Source: CBFDBF01 sp050304615
GTDB taxonomy: Bacteria > Pseudomonadota > Gammaproteobacteria > Chromatiales > Chromatiaceae
Reading direction: 5' to 3'
Length of the DNA stretch: 64,000 nucleotides
Assembly: GCA_050304615.1 (NCBI GenBank)
Contig: JBNLDW010000004.1
Span: 1-64,000 of the forward strand
The notes under the pieces are model-generated. The model searched no databases, was not told the DNA's origin, and saw nothing but the letters and a program-made list of their open reading frames with translations. A program made the position numbers and the translations under genes. This document shows positions 26,930 through 32,867 of this stretch, piece by piece. The first letter of the stretch is position 1; each line of letters begins with the position of its first letter.

Positions 26930-27099
26930 TCGTCCATTACGCCATCTTTCCGTTCATACAGCTCATTTCTGAGAATAATGACATCATCTGGGGCTTTGAT
27001 ACTAATGCTGACTTGGTTACGGTGAATATTCTGCACAATGACTTCAATGTCATCATCAATCATGAGAGATTCGCCAATACGGCGGGATACGGTAAGCAT
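26920..27099 (-). CDS. csrA: Carbon storage regulator CsrA (divergent paralogue)
   Basis: A 59-residue RNA-binding regulator that acts on mRNA leaders with GGA motifs. The start MLTVSRRIGESLMI is right for CsrA and is preceded by AAAGGAG nine bases upstream; a longer frame from 27162 is not supported. Residues needed for RNA binding are kept (Arg6, Arg44 in VIILRNELYER). It is divergent in places: Val4 instead of Leu, NIHRNQVSISIKAPDDV instead of the usual G-x-x-G-N-Q-V-R-I-G-I. The gene is isolated in the accessory island, away from the usual alaS context, so it is likely a secondary CsrA copy. Confidence 0.88.
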   Translation of the reverse strand: MLTVSRRIGESLMIDDDIEVIVQNIHRNQVSISIKAPDDVIILRNELYERKDGVMDEAI

Positions 27100-27340
27100 G
27101 GCCTGCACTCCTTTGCTGTGGTTAAAAATAGTGGCAATCCTCTCTGGCCTAATCACTGTCACATTATTCTACAATAATAAGTGGTTTGTCCATGACGCAG
27201 TGGTCTCAATTGTGCCCAGAGCGGTCCTTAAGGTTTTACTAATATATTGTTTTTGCTCCGGAGTCGGCGCTTAAGACTTTTCAATCTAGTCTGACCCCTT
27301 CAATCTCCCACTATTGTGTCAGCAGCTAGTAATCTTCCGC

Positions 27341-27736
27341 TTAATCATCATATTCTACAAACTCTTCTAAGAACTCTGAAGTGACCCATGATGACATAAT
27401 TTCGTACGGCCCTGTCCTATATGATTGGAAATATTTATCTTTGAACGAATTTAATGCGGTTTCAAATTGGACCATGATTAGCACAGCATCACTGGTTTGA
27501 GGTAAGTTATCATCGTCTAAAAGATCAAGAAACTTTCCTTCTGGCTCACAGTCTAAAAATAGTTTTAAGTCTTCTAAGACACGATTGATTATTGTGACTT
27601 TTCCTGCGCTCATTATTGCATCAGGCTTCTTCTTAGAGAGTTCCCTAATTTCTTTCATAAGCCCCAAAAAAATGTCATTAGTCGCCTGATATACAGCGAC
27701 AGATTCTTCGGTTGTTACTCTGGTCTCATCAATCAT
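27341..27736 (-). CDS. Uncharacterised partner protein 2 of the nuclease operon
   Basis: A 131-residue soluble, acidic protein I cannot assign. It is homologous to the product of the gene in front of it: both share L(S/A)KK-x-P near residue 35, an I-N-(R/K)-V-L block, (D/E)(D/E)D-x-L-P-x-x-S-D, and an M/L-x-Q-(F/Y)-x-x-A block. It overlaps that gene by 4 bp (ATGA). Helical composition and no membrane segment. Third gene of a three-gene operon led by a PD-(D/E)XK-like protein, so a role with the nuclease (inhibitor, sensor or subunit) is inferred from linkage only. Confidence 0.75.
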   Translation of the reverse strand: MIDETRVTTEESVAVYQATNDIFLGLMKEIRELSKKKPDAIMSAGKVTIINRVLEDLKLFLDCEPEGKFLDLLDDDNLPQTSDAVLIMVQFETALNSFKDKYFQSYRTGPYEIMSSWVTSEFLEEFVEYDD

Positions 27737-28116
27737 TTTCTTCCCACCTTGCTTGGAGGGCCTGATCTAATTTCGCTAACTTTTCCATTAACAAGATAAT
27801 ACCAATGGCCGCGTGCTGTAATGACATTATCTGACCTGTATCTTTCAGCTTCTTCCATGTACTGAGCTAACACCATGGTAACGTCACTATTGCTTGGGAG
27901 TTCATCCTCTTCAAACTGTTTGAAATCATCAAAAGGCTTGTATTTTTTTCCAAGAACTTCATTTGAACTTTGTAAAACCTTGTTAATCATTTTCAGCTTG
28001 AAGGAATTCAACATATCACTTGGAGATTTCTTCGCTAAAACCGTAATCTCTGAATGAGCTGCTTGAAGTTGTCCAATTACTTTTTCAAGCCTTTCAATCT
28101 CTTCAATTGTATCCAT
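27733..28116 (-). CDS. Uncharacterised partner protein 1 of the nuclease operon
   Basis: The 127-residue protein begins with a coiled-coil-like helix (IERLEKVIGQLQAAHSEI) followed by LAKKSPSDMLNSFKLKMINKVL, EEDELPSNSDVTMVLAQYMEEAERY, the same blocks as in the next gene. Its tail differs: RGHWYYLVNGKVSEIRSGPPSKVG. It starts 11 bp after the nuclease gene stop and overlaps the following paralogue by 4 bp, so all three are surely co-translated. No family known to me. The pair looks like a tandem duplication that has diverged. Confidence 0.75.
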   Translation of the reverse strand: MDTIEEIERLEKVIGQLQAAHSEITVLAKKSPSDMLNSFKLKMINKVLQSSNEVLGKKYKPFDDFKQFEEDELPSNSDVTMVLAQYMEEAERYRSDNVITARGHWYYLVNGKVSEIRSGPPSKVGRK

Positions 28117-28127
28117 CTAATTTCTCC

Positions 28128-29495
28128 TCAAGGGCATTGTCGCCGGAACAACACATAGCTTCTAATAAGAAGATCAATTGGGTGTCTCTGTTTGCTATCA
28201 AAGACTTCAACCATTTGCCCTATGTCCGCATCTGTTAGAGTCACTATTGACTTACGCTGACCGGACCATAAGTTAATAGTACGTTTTAATTCTGCTTTCT
28301 TTAATGGATTACGAGTTATAAACACGCCGAACTTTCCTAGATCATCTTGAAGATAGCGATTTAGCTGATCAACATGTGTTCGATTAATCTTCTCGACATT
28401 TTTTATTTCGAATGTAATCTGTCTTGACCCATAGTCATCCATAATTTCTTTTAAAAAGTCATGATTTCGACTGTTGTAAAAAATCAAATCTCGGATACTA
28501 ACACCGTCGTCAGTTCGAGCTTGCTCTTGGGCAAAGTCTAGAAATGGATAGAGTAAAGAAGGTAGTAACTCTCCAACAGAGCGCTCGTACTTAATATCAG
28601 CGCCTTCATCCTTGCCTGTAGGAAGTTTTCGTATTTGTGCGAATTTGCGTCGAGCAGAGATAATTGGAATTTGGGTGAAAAGAGGATCACATTCGCAGTC
28701 ATCTACCGTTCTCTCTTTCTCCTTAACAAATGAGTCTATCAGGCCATAATTTTCTCTGTTATACGTTAGTACTTTAACCTTATCTAGTTTTCCGCCTTCG
28801 TGTGCAATGTCATCCTGAGGACAATGGTCTCGAAAATATGAATCGTAATTAATCCATGGAACATGTCGTAACCAGCGCTTTGGTACCAGTAGTAATGGTT
28901 TTTCTGTCTCTGGATGAACAGGTAATTCCGCTTGAACATTTTCGAATTTACGTTCGCTATGGTTAAAAACAGAGCCTACTATTCCAATCCTCATCGCGAT
29001 TCCTAATTCAGTACATTCTTGATGAGTGTAATCAATAAGAAAGCTCTTCATGAAATTACACGCGATATCACTCACTCGATCCTTTCCAATATCATCAACA
29101 AATAGCTGAATTTCTTCGAAATGTCTAAATCCATTCTCCATATAGTAAGGAATACCCTGAAAAAGCGATAAAACATCTTTAGCGCATTTTTCTCCAATGC
29201 GTTTTCCATGACGAGTTGCAGAATTACCTAGACCGACCTCATCGCATTCGGAAGCAGTAATTAACTGATTGACCGCTTCATCGAACTTTCCATCTCTAAC
29301 CAACGTGCCAAGGTTATTAAATGCAGCGAGTATCATCTGGTGAATTCCTTTGTCTGCTAAAGATGGGCTTTTCCAAATTAAAAAAGGATCAACAAATAAA
29401 GGGATGTCTTCGTTTAAAAATGGTATTGCAAAGTCCAGATCATGCTGAGGAATAAATACATCGTTATACTCAGTAAATCTTGGTCTAATTATCAT
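28128..29495 (-). CDS. PD-(D/E)XK-like nuclease-domain protein, uncharacterised family
   Basis: The 455-residue protein has two parts. Residues 1-210 form an unnamed domain with FVDPFLIWKSPSLADKG, ECDEVGLGNS, GKRIGEK and EEIQLFVDDIGKDRVSDIACNF. Residues 300-400 look like a restriction-like nuclease: RDLIFYN (Asp336), then TFEIKN (Glu363, Lys365) and HVDQLNRYLQDDLGKFGVFITR, matching the D...ExK...Q pattern with a helix that carries Gln377; Glu309 is placed for the first acidic residue. The end LTDADIGQMVEVFDSKQRHPIDLL is also distinctive. It lies directly after an attC site and before two paralogous genes. A defence or DNA-processing role is inferred; no known system matches. Confidence 0.8.
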   Translation of the reverse strand: MIIRPRFTEYNDVFIPQHDLDFAIPFLNEDIPLFVDPFLIWKSPSLADKGIHQMILAAFNNLGTLVRDGKFDEAVNQLITASECDEVGLGNSATRHGKRIGEKCAKDVLSLFQGIPYYMENGFRHFEEIQLFVDDIGKDRVSDIACNFMKSFLIDYTHQECTELGIAMRIGIVGSVFNHSERKFENVQAELPVHPETEKPLLLVPKRWLRHVPWINYDSYFRDHCPQDDIAHEGGKLDKVKVLTYNRENYGLIDSFVKEKERTVDDCECDPLFTQIPIISARRKFAQIRKLPTGKDEGADIKYERSVGELLPSLLYPFLDFAQEQARTDDGVSIRDLIFYNSRNHDFLKEIMDDYGSRQITFEIKNVEKINRTHVDQLNRYLQDDLGKFGVFITRNPLKKAELKRTINLWSGQRKSIVTLTDADIGQMVEVFDSKQRHPIDLLIRSYVLFRRQCP

Positions 29496-29567
29496 TTTGT
29501 GTTTCCGGTAACATCAGGTTTGGTCTATTCCAAATCTTTTCTATGAGTCGTATAGGAAATGCTGGCC

Positions 29568-29631
29568 CCATAACGCTCAAGCTGTGGGGCGCGCAGCGAA
29601 GCAAGCGCACCACACGAGCGCCTTGTTACGT
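29568..29631 (-). other. attC: Integron attC recombination site
   Basis: On the minus strand the site runs from ACGTAAC (R'' core) to GTTATGG (R' core). Between them AAGGCGCTC and GCTTGAGC give the outer arm, and TGTGGTGCGC pairs with GCGCGCCCCACA around a TTGCTTCGCT apex. Size (64 bp), core spacing and the CGTTATG end are those of cassette attC sites. It begins three bases after the stop of the gene at 29635, as in mobile cassettes. No integrase gene is in the window. Confidence 0.75.
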
Positions 29632-29634
29632 GTT

Positions 29635-30381
29635 TTACAATGCTCGCTGAATGCCGCCATTTTTTACCTTTTCCATATAATCAGAATCAGGGATCATTTC
29701 CCTATTTGCATTAACGGATTTCTCGATCAATTCAATTGCATGCTTTGCGCTTGACGTGCGAAAGAAAAGGAACTGCCACCCATGCACATAGCTTTTTAGC
29801 CTAGGGAGTACTGCATCACGAACAAACAGCATTACCCTGTTAGATTCGTGCTCTAAGCTGTCAAGAATATCCCAATAAGTATTCAGGACATCGTTTCTTT
29901 TCTCATTACTCATGGACAAGAAGTGACCCATGCTTTTTAGGTTTCCCTTTACGAAATCAGTTAAATGTAACCTATTTTCATCTGACTCATATAAATACAC
30001 TAGCGTGTCAAATACTTGAACCAATTCAATGTCATCGTAACCTACCAACGATTTGTGATCGTTCGAGAGATGCGAATAATTCATTGACTTTGCATTCAAA
30101 ATATCAAACTCATCCGACAACAGCATTTTTTCAAGAAGATCTTCATCTCCTTTCATGATTTGTTTGGTTGCTTCGATATGTGGAATGATGGTGTGCTGCT
30201 TTACTACCAATGTCGATGCCAAGATACGATAAGCCACATCTAACATATATGTTGCGACGTAAACTCGCTGCTTTTGTTCTTTTTCGTACCGGGCCAATGC
30301 TTGAACTGCAAGAACCGCAAATGATGCACCTACAGTTGCAAGGAACGGGATAAGTACTTTGTCCTGTAAGAGAAACTCCAT
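29635..30381 (-). CDS. Integron-cassette gene, membrane-anchored hypothetical
   Basis: The 248-residue product has one N-terminal transmembrane helix (about residues 10-29, VLIPFLATVGASFAVLAVQAL) and a long helical cytoplasmic domain rich in Asp, Glu and Ser. No motif of a known enzyme is visible. The gene stops just before an attC site, which makes it a cassette gene. Cassette genes are often orphan, as here. The leucine-rich helical segments suggest protein-protein contact. A perfect 20-bp inverted repeat lies just upstream of its start. Confidence 0.7.
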   Translation of the reverse strand: MEFLLQDKVLIPFLATVGASFAVLAVQALARYEKEQKQRVYVATYMLDVAYRILASTLVVKQHTIIPHIEATKQIMKGDEDLLEKMLLSDEFDILNAKSMNYSHLSNDHKSLVGYDDIELVQVFDTLVYLYESDENRLHLTDFVKGNLKSMGHFLSMSNEKRNDVLNTYWDILDSLEHESNRVMLFVRDAVLPRLKSYVHGWQFLFFRTSSAKHAIELIEKSVNANREMIPDSDYMEKVKNGGIQRAL

Positions 30382-30414
30382 CTTTTCCTACGCTCTTCTT
30401 TTACACACGAAATA

Positions 30415-30479
30415 TTTGGGGTCAGTGTAAAAACCTCAATATAGTTACTGGCGAAACTAGTTTTTACACTGACCCCAAA
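30415..30479. repeat. Perfect 20-bp inverted repeat
   Basis: TTTGGGGTCAGTGTAAAAAC at 30415-30434 is repeated exactly, inverted, at 30460-30479, around a 25-bp spacer. It shares the GGGGTCAG start with the repeats at 32031, 35092 and 35228. It lies 34 bp upstream of the cassette gene. Confidence 0.9.
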
Positions 30480-30527
30480 CAACCCTTATTAAGTTTCATC
30501 TGACACCACTTATTGGTGACCAATGCA

Positions 30528-30983
30528 TTATTGAGATATATCTGAAACCGTACCAGGTTGCGAAGACTTAGCTTGATCCACTTTCAGCGCTACACCTCGT
30601 AACTCGCCACTCTCAGTCTGAACACACACCCTCAAGGTGCAAGGTCCATCGAATTGAATCGGTGAAAATACCAACATGAATTGCGCAACCATAGCCTTCT
30701 CCTCAGTCTTCTCCTCTATTGAGTCAGAAGCTTCGGCCAATTGCTCCTTTTCTAGCTCAATTTCCTGTAAGGTATCATCATCCTTAAATACTACTAATTT
30801 TAACTCCTGAAGCGGCTGCTCAGCTGGTGTAACTATTTTTACTGACAGACACAGCTTTGGTAGTGTGGCTGGAAATGATGGAACGAATAACCAGCTAGAA
30901 TATACACCTATAAATGAAATCTTCCCATTGATCTCATGGCGAATGTCGTCACAAAATAAAGTCTCTACGTGGCGCACAATCAT
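30528..30983 (-). CDS. Hypothetical protein (DUF6941-like)
   Basis: A 151-residue soluble protein starting MIVRHVETLFCDDIRHEINGKISFIGVYS, which resembles a widespread uncharacterised family with the pattern FCDDIR.E..GK.S..GVY (DUF6941 as I recall). The C-terminal half has beta-strand composition; an acidic linker (LEKEQLAEASDSIEEKTEEK) separates the parts. It overlaps the upstream XRE antitoxin gene by 4 bp, so it is likely the third gene of the toxin-antitoxin operon. Function unknown. Confidence 0.7.
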   Translation of the reverse strand: MIVRHVETLFCDDIRHEINGKISFIGVYSSWLFVPSFPATLPKLCLSVKIVTPAEQPLQELKLVVFKDDDTLQEIELEKEQLAEASDSIEEKTEEKAMVAQFMLVFSPIQFDGPCTLRVCVQTESGELRGVALKVDQAKSSQPGTVSDISQ

Positions 30984-31468
30984 TTCTGTTTAGCCCGCGT
31001 AATAATTTCCTGTCGTTCAAGTGCTTGGTCCAGCGTATTCAAGTCGATGCCAAGTGCCTTGGAGAGTTTGCGACAAGTTCCAATGGCTAGATTTTCAGTA
31101 CCTCGTTCAATACGGGCAACATGGGGCTGACTGGTTGCTAACTCTTCAGCGAGTCTTGCCTGAGACCATCCTTTACGCAGTCTAAGGGAGCGCACCGTAT
31201 CGCCATCTTTACCATAAAAGTTATCAGCTACCCATTGACGCCCCTCCTCCAGAACGGCACGACCAGCGGTATCCTGTTCAAATATATCCACCAATTGGCC
31301 TATGGAGGAATGTTTGGTTGGAACTTCCAGCGCGGCAGTTGAGTAAGCCTCGAAGGTGAAGACTTGGCAGTGCGTACGACTCGTTGCTTCTCCTGCTCCA
31401 CCAACAACTTTCTCAAAGCTCTTCGTAGGCACGGATGATGCGCCTGCTGATGAGGTGGTTCTTGTCAT
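30980..31468 (-). CDS. XRE-family antitoxin
   Basis: A 162-residue DNA-binding protein; residues about 95-155 form a Cro/CI helix-turn-helix (VRSLRLRKGWSQARLAEEL, ATSQPHVARIERG, LGIDLNTLDQAL). The N-terminal part should hold the toxin-binding region. I chose the ATG at 31468, with GGGAG eight bases before it; an earlier start at 31531 lies deeper in the toxin gene. It overlaps the toxin gene by 56 bp and would repress the operon from the promoter upstream of the toxin. Confidence 0.88.
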   Translation of the reverse strand: MTRTTSSAGASSVPTKSFEKVVGGAGEATSRTHCQVFTFEAYSTAALEVPTKHSSIGQLVDIFEQDTAGRAVLEEGRQWVADNFYGKDGDTVRSLRLRKGWSQARLAEELATSQPHVARIERGTENLAIGTCRKLSKALGIDLNTLDQALERQEIITRAKQK

Positions 31469-31805
31469 AATTGAACTCCCGTGGTGCAATTGCCAGTACG
31501 TGGTAATGATGCGTTCTTGGTTCGAAGGCATAGATAACCCGAAAACGAGTTCCTGTATTCTCTAGATCCCATACCTTTAATCTCCACAAATCCCGCCCTT
31601 TTCGGTATTGTTCTTGCCACTTGCTAACATGAAAATCTTCTGATTCGTAAGCACCGTAGTCATGCTGTGTTAACCGGTCCATAAGATCTAGATCGCCTTG
31701 CAACTGCTCCAAAAGCGCCATAATCCGCCCAGCTGCCTTGGGGTCGCTCCTTCTCAGGGCCAACAGGTCGGCTGTGGCATCATTATGGATAAAAAGGGCG
31801 ATCAA
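31413..31805 (-). CDS. RelE/HigB-like toxin
   Basis: A 130-residue protein of the RelE superfamily, presumably an mRNA interferase. Supporting segments are IHNDATADLLALRRSDPKAAGRIMALLEQL, YRKGRDLWRLKVWDLENTGTRFRVIYAFEP and HYHVLAIAPREFNYDKNHLISRRI, the usual beta-sheet with Arg/Tyr and a C-terminal basic helix. The start at 31805 is TTG (MIALFIHND), which agrees with the family's N terminus. The antitoxin follows and overlaps, the toxin-first (higBA-like) order. TTG may keep toxin expression low. Confidence 0.85.
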   Translation of the reverse strand: MIALFIHNDATADLLALRRSDPKAAGRIMALLEQLQGDLDLMDRLTQHDYGAYESEDFHVSKWQEQYRKGRDLWRLKVWDLENTGTRFRVIYAFEPRTHHYHVLAIAPREFNYDKNHLISRRIIRAYEEL

Positions 31806-31811
31806 TATATC

Positions 31812-31821
31812 TACCTAGGTA
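31812..31821. promoter_or_regulatory. Palindrome at the toxin-antitoxin promoter
   Basis: TACCTAGGTA is a perfect palindrome six bases before the TTG start of the toxin, next to AT-rich possible -10 sequence (minus strand TAAATTATACC). Position suggests an operator for the XRE antitoxin. Confidence 0.4.
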
Positions 31822-32030
31822 TAATTTAGCAAGTAAAAAATCAAACGCAAGAAAAATAATTATATCTAACAATCACCTATAACCTCATTTAATGAGATCA
31901 ATGCGCTCAGACTCGATTGGTTCCATCAAAGATAAATCCCTTTATGGAGAAATGCATCCTGCCTTATCGTTTTACCCTACATTTTACAGAGAATATCAGC
32001 CCAACAACCTTGCTATAAAGCCCTTTCCTT

Positions 32031-32060
32031 AAACAATAGGGGTCAGACCACGATTTCTCA
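32031..32060 (+). repeat. 30-bp direct repeat, left copy
   Basis: Begins AAACAATAGGGGTCAGACCA and ends CGATTTCTCA. An identical 30-bp copy lies at 35092-35121, and a near copy in inverted direction at 35228-35250. The pair brackets the DUF2235 gene and its neighbour. Confidence 0.92.
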
Positions 32061-32070
32061 CTATTATCTA

Positions 32071-32628
32071 CTACTGTAACGGTTTGCATCTGTTCCTTGC
32101 GTCCTCAATGGCGGTGGATGCATTATCAAGACCAAACTCCAGATCATCTATGATCGCCTTGCCGTCTGATATCACGGACAACTTAAACCCCTTCTCGTCC
32201 TTAAAGGTAGTTGCCAGGGTATCAAACTCATCCCCGTTCACCAGAAACTCGTAGATATATTGATTGGCTGGATAGGCCATATATTCCATACTCTTCCCCG
32301 CAGAAAATGCAAATACGGCTTTATCTTTTATCTTCCCGGGCTCGCCTTCAAATCTCTGCGGACCGATACTCTTTAATACGATCGATGGCATGCAGTCTCC
32401 ATCAGGAGTGAACGCGATCCAAAGCAGCATATTGCTGTCTTTGCTTTTGGTCGTTGCCAGATATTCCGGCACACCCTCTCCTACCGTGTCTCCTTCTACG
32501 ACCCATTGCCCGTACACTGGATAATTTAGGGGTTGTTGATCGCCCTCTGCTGATACCGCACATTGCGCCATCAACAATCCTATAAGAGCAACTATCGCGC
32601 GAGTTGGAACATATCTATTTTTTATCAT
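32071..32628 (-). CDS. Secreted hypothetical protein next to DUF2235 gene
   Basis: The 185-residue product has a signal peptide (AIVALIGLLMAQCAVSAEG, cleavage near residue 27) and a beta-rich mature part with one Cys pair (GDCMPS near the middle, NRCKPL at the end). It lies 239 bp downstream of the DUF2235 lipase-like gene in the same direction and inside the same repeat-bracketed unit. A periplasmic immunity role toward the lipase is a reasonable guess given known Tle1-type pairs, but no sequence motif shows it. Confidence 0.7.
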   Translation of the reverse strand: MIKNRYVPTRAIVALIGLLMAQCAVSAEGDQQPLNYPVYGQWVVEGDTVGEGVPEYLATTKSKDSNMLLWIAFTPDGDCMPSIVLKSIGPQRFEGEPGKIKDKAVFAFSAGKSMEYMAYPANQYIYEFLVNGDEFDTLATTFKDEKGFKLSVISDGKAIIDDLEFGLDNASTAIEDARNRCKPLQ

Positions 32629-32867
32629 TGCATGGCCTTCCTCTCTATTATTGAACCTATACAGCGCTATATCTTACCTTTACATTGAGATTAAATTGGT
32701 CAGAACCATTTAACTTTGCAACACGTTCTCCTTGCTATCTCTATAGCAACCCGCCACCTGCCTGCCGATACCGATACCCAGTCGATACCAAACGGTGTTT
32801 ATTAACTGGTCAGCGCCCTTTAATCTAGACTATAAACAGGTTCTCACTGGCCTGGTTTTTCTAGCAC

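Noticed and set aside
27163..27340. Second attC site downstream of the nuclease operon
   Set aside because: No paired cores of the ACGTAAC/GTTATGG type are visible between 27163 and 27340.
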